NCBI GenBank assembly: GCA_017517925.1
Contig: JAFWXS010000140.1
Coordinates: 1-64,000, forward strand
Length of the DNA stretch: 64,000 nt
Direction of reading: 5' to 3'
Origin: Bacteroidaceae bacterium
GTDB taxonomy: Bacteria > Bacteroidota > Bacteroidia > Bacteroidales > Bacteroidaceae
The notes beneath the pieces were generated by a model. That model ran no database searches, was not told where the DNA came from, and saw only the letters and a list, made by a program, of their open reading frames with translations. Position 1 is the stretch's first letter, and each line of letters opens with the position of its first letter. This document shows positions 8,210-16,647 of the stretch, one piece after another. Position numbers and translations under genes: made by a program.

Positions 8210-8743
8210 TTACTCACCTTCAAGGCATAGCAGTGATGTTACGTCAACATCCTTGGGGAAGATATCGCGGCCTTTGAGGTCAATGAGCTCAATGATAAAG
8301 TTTATATAAGTAGCCGTTGGAGTGAACTTTTGCACGAGATTGTAGGCAGCAAGCATGGTGCCTCCTGTTGCCAAAAGGTCATCATGGAGAAGCACTACAT
8401 CGTTGTCCAAAATGGCATCTTTGTGAATCTCTATCGTGTCTACGCCGTACTCTTTTTGGTAACTTTCTTGAATGGTTTCAGCCGGAAGTTTTCCAGGTTT
8501 GCGAGCCAACACGAAGCCCGCACCCAAGCGAATGGCCAGACTTGCACCCAAGATGAAGCCTCGCGACTCGATGCCAACGACCTTGGTGATGCCTTTATCC
8601 TTATACATTTCATAGAGTGTATCCTCCAATTCTTTCAAGCATTCGGCACTCTTGAATAGGGTAGTCACGTCGCGGAACAGTATGCCAGGAATAGGAAAAT
8701 CAGGAATACTGCGCAGGTTGGATAATAGTAGTTCGATGTTCAT
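8210..8743 (-). CDS. apt: Adenine phosphoribosyltransferase
   Basis: Apt converts adenine and PRPP to AMP and pyrophosphate in purine salvage, in the cytoplasm. The 177-residue length is normal. Motifs are intact: the N-terminal IPDFPIPGILFRDVTTLF block, the adenine-side GIESRGFILGASLA (about 55-68), and the PRPP loop VVLLHDDLLATGGTM. It lies 39 bp behind mnmG and is probably cotranscribed with it. If the neighbouring truncated copy is the displaced native 3' end, this gene is a chimera of native 5' and imported 3' sequence. Inside the shared region the two copies differ mostly at silent sites. Confidence 0.95.
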   Translation of the reverse strand: MNIELLLSNLRSIPDFPIPGILFRDVTTLFKSAECLKELEDTLYEMYKDKGITKVVGIESRGFILGASLAIRLGAGFVLARKPGKLPAETIQESYQKEYGVDTIEIHKDAILDNDVVLLHDDLLATGGTMLAAYNLVQKFTPTATYINFIIELIDLKGRDIFPKDVDVTSLLCLEGE

Positions 8744-8782
8744 AGGTTTATGTTTTTAACTTACATTGTTTCACGTGAAACA

Positions 8783-10654
8783 TTATCGGCCCAAAAGTAC
8801 TAAAAGCACATTGATATCGCTGGGCGAAACGCCGGGGATGCGGCTTGCTTGAGCGAGGGTTTCGGGGTCGATTTTGGTCAGCTTTTGGCGTGCTTCGGTA
8901 GATAGAGATTGAAGCGAATTGTAGTCGAAGCGGCCGCGAATCTTGATACTTTCGAGGCGCTGCATCTTGTCGGCAATCATACGCTCTCGTTCGATGTAGC
9001 CTTGATACTTTATCTTGATTTCGGCTGCCTCAATGATCTCTTCCTTGCGTTCAGTGATGCCATCGAGTAGGGTGGCTAAAGCGCGTATCTCGCGACTCAT
9101 ATTGTCGAGTGTGATTTGTGGACGTGCGAGCAAATCGATGAGTTTGCAACCATGAGCGAGTGGGGTGGTGCCAAGGCGTTCCAACGTCTCATTGATGAGC
9201 GCGGGCTTGATAGAAAAACTCTTGGCAAAGGTGATGATTTCTTCGACTTTTTCACGCTTGCTGCATAGGCGATCGTAGCGTTCCTTAGAGGCCAAGCCTA
9301 AGTTGTATGAACGCTCGGTGAGGCGCATGTCGGCATCGTCTTGACGGAGCAGGATACGATACTCTGCACGTGAAGTAAACATGCGGTAAGGTTCGTCCAC
9401 ACCCTTTGTCACGAGATCATCGATGAGTACGCCAATGTAGGCTTCGTCACGACCGAGCGTGAAGGGCTCGCCACCATGGCAAGCGATGTGCGCATTGATA
9501 CCCGCAACGAGACCTTGGCCTGCGGCCTCTTCGTAGCCCGTAGTGCCGTTGACTTGGCCTGCAAGGAAGAGTCCCTTCAGGATCTTTGATTCGAGTGTGT
9601 GGCGCAATTGCGTGGGGTCGAAGTAATCGTATTCGATGGCATAGCCAGGGCGATAAACTGCAATATCGCGGAAGGCGGGCACTTGGCGCAATGCCTCGAG
9701 TTGTATCTCCATCGGGAGCGATGAGGAGAAGCCGTTAAGGTAAAGTTCGTTGGTCGTTTCACCCTCGGGCTCGAGGAAGAGCTGGTGCTGCTCCTTGTCG
9801 GGGAAGGTGACGATTTTGGTCTCTATGCTGGGGCAATAGCGCGGACCGATACTCTGGATTTGTCCGTTGTAAAGGGGCGATTCGTCCAATCCATCGCGTA
9901 GGATGCGGTGCACCTCAGGGTTAGTGTAGCAGGTCCAGCAGCAGAGTTGCTTCAACTTGCGTGGCTCGCTCATATAGGAGAAACTATGGAAGTCGCTCTC
10001 GCCCTCCTGAATCTCCATTTCATCGATGTGTACGCTACGTTTGTCGATGCGTACGGGAGTACCCGTCTTCATGCGACCTACGGTGATACCGTGGCGTGCG
10101 ATGGATTCGGTGAGTCCGTACGATGCAGGCTCGGCCATACGTCCCCCAGGGAGTTGCACACGACCTACATGGAGCAAACCGTTGAGGAAGGTACCTGCGG
10201 TGACTACGACACTTTTGGCGTGGAAGGTCACGCCCCACACGGTGTGTACACCGATGACTTCGCCATTCTCTACAAGTAGCTCGTCAACGGTGTCTTGCCA
10301 GATTCGGAGGTTGGGGATATTGTCGAGAATCTCGCGCCAAACCCAGATAAACTTCTCGCGGTCGCACTGAGCACGGGGGCTCCACATGGCGGGACCCTTC
10401 GAGCGATTGAGCATACGAAACTGAATCGCCGTACGGTCGGTCACTAATCCCGTGTATCCACCGAGCGCATCAATCTCGCGTACTATCTGTCCCTTGGCAA
10501 TACCACCAATGGCAGGATTGCAACTCATCTGCCCAATCTTGTTCATATCCATCGTAATGAGGCAGGTCTTTGATCCCATATTGGCGGCGGCAGCGGCAGC
10601 TTCGCATCCCGCGTGGCCTGCACCAATCACAACGACGTCGTAGAAAAATTCCAT
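8783..10654 (-). CDS. mnmG: tRNA U34 carboxymethylaminomethyl synthesis enzyme MnmG (GidA)
   Basis: MnmG works with MnmE to install the carboxymethylaminomethyl group at wobble uridine 34 of several tRNAs, using FAD, NADH and methylene-tetrahydrofolate. The 623-residue length is standard. The N-terminal FAD motif VVVIGAGHAGCEAA (6-19) is followed by the family blocks SCNPAIGGIAKGQIVREIDALGG, MLNRSKGPAMWSPRAQ, GTFLNG and GLFLAGQVNGTTGYEEAAGQG, and the C-terminal helical domain that binds MnmE. It has its own promoter about 26 bases upstream and leads the mnmG-apt unit. In many bacteria this gene lies near the replication origin; here it is about 10 kb from the DnaA-box cluster. Confidence 0.97.
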   Translation of the reverse strand: MEFFYDVVVIGAGHAGCEAAAAAANMGSKTCLITMDMNKIGQMSCNPAIGGIAKGQIVREIDALGGYTGLVTDRTAIQFRMLNRSKGPAMWSPRAQCDREKFIWVWREILDNIPNLRIWQDTVDELLVENGEVIGVHTVWGVTFHAKSVVVTAGTFLNGLLHVGRVQLPGGRMAEPASYGLTESIARHGITVGRMKTGTPVRIDKRSVHIDEMEIQEGESDFHSFSYMSEPRKLKQLCCWTCYTNPEVHRILRDGLDESPLYNGQIQSIGPRYCPSIETKIVTFPDKEQHQLFLEPEGETTNELYLNGFSSSLPMEIQLEALRQVPAFRDIAVYRPGYAIEYDYFDPTQLRHTLESKILKGLFLAGQVNGTTGYEEAAGQGLVAGINAHIACHGGEPFTLGRDEAYIGVLIDDLVTKGVDEPYRMFTSRAEYRILLRQDDADMRLTERSYNLGLASKERYDRLCSKREKVEEIITFAKSFSIKPALINETLERLGTTPLAHGCKLIDLLARPQITLDNMSREIRALATLLDGITERKEEIIEAAEIKIKYQGYIERERMIADKMQRLESIKIRGRFDYNSLQSLSTEARQKLTKIDPETLAQASRIPGVSPSDINVLLVLLGR

Positions 10655-10679
10655 TGTATCTGTAGTTTTATCGAAAGGA

Positions 10680-10687
10680 CAAAGTTA
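10680..10687 (-). promoter_or_regulatory. -7 element of the mnmG promoter
   Basis: TAACTTTG on the minus strand, 26-33 bases before the ATG, is an exact TAnnTTTG match. TTG trinucleotides lie 12 and 25 bases upstream rather than at the ideal 19-20. Confidence 0.5.
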
Positions 10688-10740
10688 CGCAATTCTACAC
10701 AATATCCGTTGTCAAGAGCCCAAAAATCTCAAATTCTACC

Positions 10741-10876
10741 GCCTCATCCTTGCGTTTTTTCGACCCGAGGGAAAGGACAAACGAAAAGAAACAATTCTCA
10801 GAGGCTATTTTTCGGTTTAACTTGCTTTATTTCACCGATTTAACAACGATTTTCATTGTCAGGATTTTTCTCCGTC
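10741..10876 (-). repeat. 136-bp dispersed repeat, copy B
   Basis: Inverted partner of 4796-4932. It occupies the gap between the divergent mnmG and pgeF genes. The rest of this 448-bp gap (10877-11050) holds the inverted pair ATCGGAGGGCTCCGAT and A/T-rich tracts with repeated GAAAAAGTTT units, and no gene. Confidence 0.8.
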
Positions 10877-11053
10877 TCAGAATCGGAGGGCTCCGATAGA
10901 CGAAAAAAGAGGAAAAAAAGAGCCAAATGGCAAAACTGAGAGGAAAAGGAAGTTGCTTTAAATCGGAGCCTCCACACTTTTTGGATTTTCGCAGGCTTGA
11001 AAAAGTTTTCCATCGAACTGAAAAATTTTTTTCATAGGTGCGAAAAAGTTTAC

Positions 11054-11061
11054 TATCTTTA
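11054..11061 (+). promoter_or_regulatory. Weak -7 element before pgeF
   Basis: TATCTTTA departs from TAnnTTTG at the last base. It lies 42 bases before the ATG at 11103. No well-spaced TTG is present. Confidence 0.3.
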
Positions 11062-11102
11062 CGGTTAGTATAAAAAACGCAGAGCAACTTCATCTTTACG
11101 AG

Positions 11103-11867
11103 ATGCCCAACGAACGAGTTGTGGCATTCAGCACCACTCGTCATGGCGGACGGGGTAGTGGGGCATATGGAACTTTTAATTGTACGCCTTACACGGGCGA
11201 TGAGCCAAGTGTAGTGCGAGCGAATCAGGAACTATTATGCAGGTTGATGGGCATGACGGCAGAAAGACTTATCATTCCCTATCAGACACATAGTTGCAAT
11301 GTGATGATCATTGATGAATCATTTTTACAGTTATCGTGCGATGCACGCCATGCGATGTTGCAGGAGAAAGATGCAGTGATTACCAATATACCCAACGTGT
11401 GCCTCTGCGTGTCTACTGCCGACTGTGTGCCTGTGTTCCTATATGACTCGGTGCGTGAGGTTGTAGCTGCTGTGCATGCGGGATGGCGCGGCACGGTGGA
11501 AAAGATAGTGGCACATACGCTACAGGTGATGTGCGAGCATTATGGCACACAAATGGGAGACGTTTATGCCGCTATTGGTCCTTGCATCTCATTAGAAGCC
11601 TTTGAGGTAGGCATAGAGGTGTATGAGGCTTTTGAGCAGGCTGGCTTCGACATGGAGCAGATAGCACATTGGCACCCCGAAAAAGAAAAATATCATATTG
11701 ACCTCCCTGCTGCCAATCGCCTACAGTTGCTTGCCGAGGGTGTGCCTCTCGCACAGATTCACGACAGTGCTATCTGCACTTACACCCAGCACGAAGACTT
11801 CTTCTCGGCACGCCGACTGGACATCCGCTCGGGACGCATCCTCAATGGAATAGTGATTAAAAAATAA
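11103..11867 (+). CDS. pgeF: Peptidoglycan editing factor PgeF (YfiH/laccase-domain family)
   Basis: PgeF-type enzymes remove misincorporated serine from UDP-MurNAc-L-Ser, keeping L-Ala at the first position of the peptidoglycan stem; the family was once called polyphenol oxidase or laccase-like. The 254 residues show the family landmarks: AFSTTRHGG at the N-terminus, PYQTHSCNV (His of the metal site), STADCVPVFLYD, AAVHAGWRGT and AAIGPCISLEAFEVG. The frame stays open upstream of the ATG for more than 15 codons (reading EQLHLYE just before Met) and many homologues start 10-15 residues earlier, but no upstream ATG, GTG or TTG is available close by. The gene converges with the ICMT-like gene 13 bp downstream. 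Confidence 0.9.
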   Translation: MPNERVVAFSTTRHGGRGSGAYGTFNCTPYTGDEPSVVRANQELLCRLMGMTAERLIIPYQTHSCNVMIIDESFLQLSCDARHAMLQEKDAVITNIPNVCLCVSTADCVPVFLYDSVREVVAAVHAGWRGTVEKIVAHTLQVMCEHYGTQMGDVYAAIGPCISLEAFEVGIEVYEAFEQAGFDMEQIAHWHPEKEKYHIDLPAANRLQLLAEGVPLAQIHDSAICTYTQHEDFFSARRLDIRSGRILNGIVIKK

Positions 11868-11880
11868 TTTTATACAACTT

Positions 11881-12546
11881 TTACCATATCCATGGTATCA
11901 TGCGATAGCGAACACGCTTGGTATAGTCGGTATATCCGGGTAGCCCTTGGTGTAGCACCTGTTCCTCGTTTTTGATACGTGCAGCAAGCAGTAATATGCA
12001 AGGCGACATCATCAATAATGCCCACCATGAACCGAGCACAAGGGGAATGGCAAGGTAAAGAAGAGTGACGGCAAGGTACATCGGATGGCGCACGATACCA
12101 TACAGACCGGTATCTATGACACGTTGGTTAGCCTGTACCTCTACCACACGCGACAGATACACATTCTCGCGCAGCACCTCGGCATAGAGCGCATAGCCCA
12201 CAAGGAGTATCACAGAGGAGATAATCACGAGAAGATTGGACACATGACTCCACCCGAAACGGAAGTCAAGTCCGGCTACGATGAATGAAGCCACGAGCAA
12301 CAATCCCGACAATGCCACTACGCCCTTTTGCTCCTTCTCGCGCTCCTTCATCTCCAACCGCTTGCGCAGTAGCTCGGGATTTTTCACAAACAACACTGCT
12401 CCCATGATAAGGATAGAGATAAACAACAAAGCAATGAAAAGCCAAGCACCCCGATAGGCCAGCGTGCCTGCTGGGACAAAGAGCATAGCCCCTGTGATGA
12501 GCAAACCACTCAAGAAGGCTATCAAGGTCTTCAGCAATAGTTTCAT
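11881..12546 (-). CDS. Isoprenylcysteine carboxyl methyltransferase-like membrane protein
   Basis: A 221-residue multi-span membrane protein of the ICMT/PEMT-like methyltransferase family. The diagnostic C-terminal block RVIDTGLYGIVRHPMYLAV (about 143-161) and NEEQVLHQGLPGYTDYTKRVRYRMIPWIW carries the RHPxY and E...Y.YxxxV..RxxP pattern that binds S-adenosylmethionine in this family. Five or six helices precede or surround it. The bacterial substrate is unknown, since bacteria generally lack prenylated CaaX proteins; membrane lipids are one possibility. It lies 16 bp behind the TrmH-like gene on the same strand, so the two are probably one operon. Confidence 0.85.
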   Translation of the reverse strand: MKLLLKTLIAFLSGLLITGAMLFVPAGTLAYRGAWLFIALLFISILIMGAVLFVKNPELLRKRLEMKEREKEQKGVVALSGLLLVASFIVAGLDFRFGWSHVSNLLVIISSVILLVGYALYAEVLRENVYLSRVVEVQANQRVIDTGLYGIVRHPMYLAVTLLYLAIPLVLGSWWALLMMSPCILLLAARIKNEEQVLHQGLPGYTDYTKRVRYRMIPWIW

Positions 12547-12562
12547 AGGAAGTGAGTTCGTA

Positions 12563-13099
12563 TTACTCTATCAGTAACTGACGGGCAAACTCCCAGATGA
12601 CGATGCCCGCCGTAACCGATACGTTGAGCGAGTGCTTGGTGCCGTATTGAGGCAGCTCGATGCAGCCATCACTCATGTCCACAACCTCCTGCTGAACGCC
12701 CTTCACCTCATTACCGAAAATGACAGCATATTTCTTTCCTTTCTCCAAGCGGAGATCTTGCAATGCAATGCTTCCTTGTACTTGCTCGATGGATAGCACG
12801 GTGTAGCCCTCATCATGGAGCTGCTGCACCGCCTCGCGCGTATCCTTAAAGTACTGCCATGCTACAGAGTCCTCGGCTCCGAGTGCTGTCTTGTGCATCT
12901 CTGCCGAGGGTGGGGTAGCGGTCACTCCACAAAGGTAGATGCATTTCACACGATAGGCATCCGAGGTACGGAACACCGAGCCCACATTGTGCAGACTGCG
13001 TACATTGTCGAGCACTACCACGAAAGGCACCTTGTCGACCTCACGGTAGTCGGCCACGTTCATACGGTTGAGTTCGAGGATATTGAGCTTCTTCATCAT
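12563..13099 (-). CDS. TrmH/SpoU-family RNA 2'-O-methyltransferase
   Basis: A 178-residue SPOUT methyltransferase that should methylate a ribose in tRNA or rRNA using S-adenosylmethionine. The three family motifs are present: LDNVRSLHNVGSVFRTSDA (motif 1, Asn and Arg of the active site), VIFGNEVKGV (motif 2) and IELPQYGTKHSLNVSVTAGIVIWE (motif 3, SAM-binding knot). The catalytic domain is complete but there is no extra N-terminal RNA-binding domain as in RlmB, so the target RNA cannot be named. Translation can begin at 13099 or at the next Met, one codon later. Confidence 0.88.
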   Translation of the reverse strand: MMKKLNILELNRMNVADYREVDKVPFVVVLDNVRSLHNVGSVFRTSDAYRVKCIYLCGVTATPPSAEMHKTALGAEDSVAWQYFKDTREAVQQLHDEGYTVLSIEQVQGSIALQDLRLEKGKKYAVIFGNEVKGVQQEVVDMSDGCIELPQYGTKHSLNVSVTAGIVIWEFARQLLIE

Positions 13100-13228
13100 T
13101 TATTTCTCCTTTACTTAATCAAATATATGGACACAAGGTATCATATACAATGATATGAACAAGAAAAACAACATATAGCAAGATGACATCAATTTATCTC
13201 CCTTTAACTTCATTTATCTCTATAGATT

Positions 13229-13627
13229 CTACTTGCAACATTTCTTCATGGACTGAACGATATCTGAAACAACAGAAATAGTATAGATCAGTGCAGCATA
13301 GGCAACGGGGATAAATAGCACCTTAAACCCACCACATAAAGCCGCCTGCGTAATACCATCAGGAGAAATTCCACCCGCAGCTTGTACCTGATCTAACATT
13401 TGCATTAAATCTAATGATTTCATAAGCAAGATAATGCCCCAAGCTAAACGACCTAACTTTCTGACAAGATGCGGCGCTTTCCAAATTGAAACAATCAAGA
13501 GTACAAGATTGATGGTAAGCAAACTCATGGTTACCCAACCACCTTCAATAAATCTTTCAAATATAAATATAAACATAATACTAGGTACACAGAGCAATGA
13601 TACAAATCCTCTGCCATGCTGCTCCAT
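13229..13627 (-). CDS. Small three-helix membrane protein
   Basis: A 132-residue membrane protein with hydrophobic segments near 8-24, 32-50 and 95-120, and a loop LMKSLDLMQMLDQVQAAGGISPDGITQAAL before the last helix. That loop-helix arrangement recalls MotA/TolQ/ExbB-type proton channels (GISPxxI..A followed by a long helix), but the protein is much shorter than those and lacks other landmarks, so this is only a hint. It is read from its own well-formed promoter (13676-13706) and ends with KKCCK. No functional partner is adjacent. Confidence 0.6.
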   Translation of the reverse strand: MEQHGRGFVSLLCVPSIMFIFIFERFIEGGWVTMSLLTINLVLLIVSIWKAPHLVRKLGRLAWGIILLMKSLDLMQMLDQVQAAGGISPDGITQAALCGGFKVLFIPVAYAALIYTISVVSDIVQSMKKCCK

Positions 13628-13675
13628 TCACATGACTTCGGTTATCTGAGACTTTATTCTTCCCGTATTTTTGAG

Positions 13676-13706
13676 CAAAGGTATATTAAATGTTTTTCAA
13701 ATCCAA
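13676..13706 (-). promoter_or_regulatory. Promoter of the 132-residue membrane protein
   Basis: On the minus strand TTG, 20 bases, TACCTTTG; about 49 bases before the ATG. Confidence 0.65.
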
Positions 13707-13773
13707 AAATTGGATATTTTTGTATAAGGCTAAGTTTCTCATGATTTTATTATAAATAACACACAACAAAAAC

Positions 13774-13797
13774 AACGGACGTGAATTCACGTCCGTT
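13774..13797 (-). terminator. Terminator after the PepSY-like gene
   Basis: A perfect 24-bp palindrome (AACGGACGTGAA and TTCACGTCCGTT) is followed on the minus strand by TGTTTTTGTTGTG. It lies 25 bp past the PepSY-like stop. Confidence 0.8.
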
Positions 13798-13821
13798 ACT
13801 TATATTCAATTTATCAACGAC

Positions 13822-14256
13822 TCAATCAATATCAATGAGCTGCATGTGCTTGTTGAAGGTGAGCTCTACGCGATTGTTCAGTTTCACCTCCACTTCGCGG
13901 TGGTCACGCTCAATCTTGGTGGCCTGAGCCTCGGGATAGTGGGAACGGATAATCTGGTTGATAGCTTCGGGCACAATGCCTGAGGGGAGAGGATTGGTGA
14001 GGCAGTCTACCTCGGTCCAATTGCCTTTGCGGTCGAACTCCACTTTGCTGCCATCGGTGAAGATAACATCGTAGTTGAGTTCCATAACATCGAGTTCCTT
14101 GCGGGCCAACGAAATTTTGGCATCAGGGAAATAGGTGGAGAGGAAGGTCTGCGCCTTTTCGGGCAACTGATGGCGTTCGATGGGCTGGTGGTTGTCGGCA
14201 CAAGCAGTAGTCACTAAAGTAAATACACACGCGAGGAAAAGCATCATCTTTTTCAT
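13822..14256 (-). CDS. Exported PepSY-like (DUF2874-type) protein
   Basis: A 144-residue exported protein. Start chosen at the Met of MKKMMLFLACVF, ten codons inside the longest frame, because it opens a typical signal peptide ending in TACADN. The mature part holds two PepSY-like halves: KAQTFLSTYFPDAKISLARKE to FDRKGNWTEVDC, and INQIIRSHYPEAQATKIERD to FNKHMQLIDID. In this family the tandem halves form a beta-lactamase-inhibitor-like fold and often sit in the periplasm near two-component systems; here the next genes upstream are a histidine kinase and response regulator, transcribed in the same direction 305 bp away. A role as an envelope-stress target or sensor partner is inference. Confidence 0.8.
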   Translation of the reverse strand: MKKMMLFLACVFTLVTTACADNHQPIERHQLPEKAQTFLSTYFPDAKISLARKELDVMELNYDVIFTDGSKVEFDRKGNWTEVDCLTNPLPSGIVPEAINQIIRSHYPEAQATKIERDHREVEVKLNNRVELTFNKHMQLIDID

Positions 14257-14418
14257 AATTGTAATCGTTTTTCTGTGGTTAAACATCGTTTATTCATTAT
14301 TTACACGACAAAGGTAGAGTCCAAATTCTGAAAAGATTCTGAAATTTCGTACAAAACGAATGAAAAAATGTTTTTTTTCGAAACTTTTTTCAGAATAGGT
14401 TCTTATATTCCATTCGTT

Positions 14419-14537
14419 TGTCATTCTGAACGAAGTGAAGAAACGTGTTCCCGCCCGAAGGGGCTAAAGGCAATCTCGAAAAGTGGAATGACTAAGTCCT
14501 CGCGCGGGGTCCGTTCGCTACACTCAGGATGACAGAG
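14419..14537. repeat. REP-like repeat block
   Basis: It begins TGTCATTCTGAACGAAGTG and ends with the inverted form CACTCAGGATGACAG. Between them is CGCCCGAAGGGGCTAAAGG, which also occurs at about 551-570. It fills the gap between the PepSY-like gene and the kinase. Confidence 0.65.
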
Positions 14538-14560
14538 ATGCTGGATAAGCATCTATATTA

Positions 14561-15832
14561 TTAACGACTGACAGTAAAGATATGTTTACCCTGCTCGAAC
14601 GTATAGCCCACTTTGAGATGGCTTGCCTCACAGATGGCCTTCACGATGGAGAGTCCCAGGCCATTGGAGTTTTTCTTGCCATGCTGTCCACGATAGAAGC
14701 GGTCGAAGAGGCGTGATGCATCCAAAGCCTCGGCATCACCCGTATTAGCTACACTCAATACTTCCTCCTTTATATATATATCAATGGTACCATGAGCCTC
14801 GTTGTGCAGATAGGCATTGCGCAAGAGGTTACTCACGAGCGAAGTGAGCAGTTCCTCATTGGCACAGAGGATCCACTGGTCTTTTTCGTAAAGGCGTACG
14901 GTGATTTCTTTCGATTCATACACCTCGGCAAGCATCTCCATCTGATGGCGAATCTTGGAGTTGAGATTCACCTCGGTATGCTCAATGTATTGGTTGTTTT
15001 CTATCTTCGAGAGAAAGAGCAGTGTCTTGTTGAGTCGGATGAGTTCACCGATGGTCCGGTACATCTTGGCCAGTTCCATCATCTGCTGCTCGGTCATGGC
15101 ACTATCGTTCATCATAAGTTCTATACGGTTTTGGCATACGGCAAGTGGAGTCTGCAATTCGTGCGAAGCATCTCCAATGAAACGACGCTCGCGCTCATAC
15201 ACCTCCTCAATACGCTGTATGCAGGCAGTCACCGACTCGTTGAGTTGCTGAAATTCAGTCACATTAGTTTCATTGTTCAATTCTTGCGGCTTGCCTATGG
15301 CATATGAATCGAGGTAGTGCAGTACCTTGTAGAGCGGTCGCGTATGGCGCACAAACACCCAGGCAAACACCCCGATGATAACCAACATCATCACGATGAG
15401 CAGGACGAGGGTGGCTACGAGGATGGTGCTGATGACCTCGTTACGCTCATATACAGGGGTCATCACCGTCAGTTTCCACCACGTACCGTCGTTGTGTTTA
15501 AATATGGTGTGCATCACACGGGCAGGCTCATCTTCAAGTTTTGCTGCTATGTAGATATTCTTGTATTCATACTCTACCTTCTTGTCCATCGCTACCTCTT
15601 CGGGCATTATTTGCCGTATGTAATAGGTGTTGTTGGAGCCGTCAGTAGAGTCGGGCAGTGCCTCGCCCGAGAGCCATTGGCGCATGATGTGCTCGGAGTA
15701 TACTCCCAAATGATCGTCTACCTCATCGATGAGTTCGTCGCTGAGGATAAAGTAAAACGCTACCGACCATACTCCGAAGATGAGGAGCAGGGGAAGGATG
15801 AGGTTACGTATGGCGTGCGTAGTGAGTTTCAT
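14561..15832 (-). CDS. Membrane sensor histidine kinase
   Basis: A 423-residue two-component sensor. Two transmembrane helices (about 10-31 and 136-160) flank a periplasmic domain of about 105 residues with no recognised ligand fold. The dimerisation/phosphoacceptor box GDASHELQTPLAV places the phosphorylated His at 224. The ATPase domain has the N box (SNLLRNAYLHN), the G1 box (VANTGD), the F box (LFDRFYRG) and G2 (NGLGLSIVKAI). It is encoded 60 bp behind the response regulator and ends the operon. The arrangement matches RprY/RprX-type systems in Bacteroides, but the stimulus is unknown. Confidence 0.93.
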   Translation of the reverse strand: MKLTTHAIRNLILPLLLIFGVWSVAFYFILSDELIDEVDDHLGVYSEHIMRQWLSGEALPDSTDGSNNTYYIRQIMPEEVAMDKKVEYEYKNIYIAAKLEDEPARVMHTIFKHNDGTWWKLTVMTPVYERNEVISTILVATLVLLIVMMLVIIGVFAWVFVRHTRPLYKVLHYLDSYAIGKPQELNNETNVTEFQQLNESVTACIQRIEEVYERERRFIGDASHELQTPLAVCQNRIELMMNDSAMTEQQMMELAKMYRTIGELIRLNKTLLFLSKIENNQYIEHTEVNLNSKIRHQMEMLAEVYESKEITVRLYEKDQWILCANEELLTSLVSNLLRNAYLHNEAHGTIDIYIKEEVLSVANTGDAEALDASRLFDRFYRGQHGKKNSNGLGLSIVKAICEASHLKVGYTFEQGKHIFTVSR

Positions 15833-15892
15833 GAGAGTGGAAAGTGGAAAGATGAAAGTGGAAAGTTGCGGATAGTTTTAATTTTTCAATTC

Positions 15893-16570
15893 TCAATTTT
15901 CAATCAGTTTATATCCCATCCCATACACCGAAGCAATCTCAATGCTGGCATTCCACGCAGTGAGCCGCTTGCGCAGGTTCTTTATCTGGGCGTAGATAAA
16001 GTCGTAGTTGTCCACATCATCGAAATGGTCGCCCCAAATAGATTCGGCGAGCATGCTCTTGCTCACGATACGATTGGGCCTCTGCATGAAGTAGAGCAAG
16101 AAATCAAACTCCTTGCGCGAGAGCTCCACCTTCGCTTCCCCTACCCACACCTCAAACGTATGTGGGTTGACCTTCACATTGCCGTAGCTCACGTATTGCT
16201 CTCCGCCCTGATTGTTGCGTCGCATCACACTCTTGATACGCGACAATAGCTCGGCCAGATGGAACGGTTTGGCCAGATAGTCGTCGGCTCCAAGGTCGAG
16301 CCCCTCTACCTTGTCTTCTATGCTGTCGCGTGCCGAGATGATGATGAGGCTGCCCGTCTTCTTCATCTCCTTGAGTTCGCGCAGCAGGTTCAGCCCATTG
16401 CCGTCGGGAAGGTTGATATCGAGCAGTATGCAGTCATACGTATAGTCCGACAGCTTGATGAGCCCCGTACGATAGTCGGGAGCCACCTCCACCACATACC
16501 GCTCCTGCTCCAAGGTGCTGCGCAGTATTTCCTGGAATGAGAGGTCGTCTTCGATGATGAGGATTTTCAT
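15893..16570 (-). CDS. OmpR/PhoB-family response regulator
   Basis: A 225-residue transcription regulator. The receiver domain (1-120) has the acidic pocket EDD (7-9), the phosphoacceptor Asp51 in CILLDINLPDGNGL, and Lys in YLAKPF. The C-terminal winged helix (about 128-225) reads VELSRKEFDFLLYFMQRPNRIVSKSMLAESIWGD and ends in SVYGMGYKLIEN, all typical of OmpR/PhoB. It is the first gene of the operon with the kinase downstream and has its own promoter at 16598-16630. Target genes cannot be deduced, although the PepSY-like gene next to the kinase is a plausible one. Confidence 0.95.
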   Translation of the reverse strand: MKILIIEDDLSFQEILRSTLEQERYVVEVAPDYRTGLIKLSDYTYDCILLDINLPDGNGLNLLRELKEMKKTGSLIIISARDSIEDKVEGLDLGADDYLAKPFHLAELLSRIKSVMRRNNQGGEQYVSYGNVKVNPHTFEVWVGEAKVELSRKEFDFLLYFMQRPNRIVSKSMLAESIWGDHFDDVDNYDFIYAQIKNLRKRLTAWNASIEIASVYGMGYKLIEN

Positions 16571-16597
16571 GGTTTTAGTAATCTATGTTAAACGCAA

Positions 16598-16630
16598 CAA
16601 AAATACAAAAATTCAGAAAATGAACTTCAA
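16598..16630 (-). promoter_or_regulatory. Promoter of the two-component operon
   Basis: On the minus strand TTG, 22 bases, TATTTTTG, 28 bases before the ATG. Confidence 0.55.
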
Positions 16631-16647
16631 AATCATTATTATTATTA

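Noticed and set aside
13229..13627. ExbB/MotA homologue
   Set aside because: The GISP loop and following helix look similar, but the protein is far too short and lacks other landmarks, so it is kept as an unknown membrane protein.
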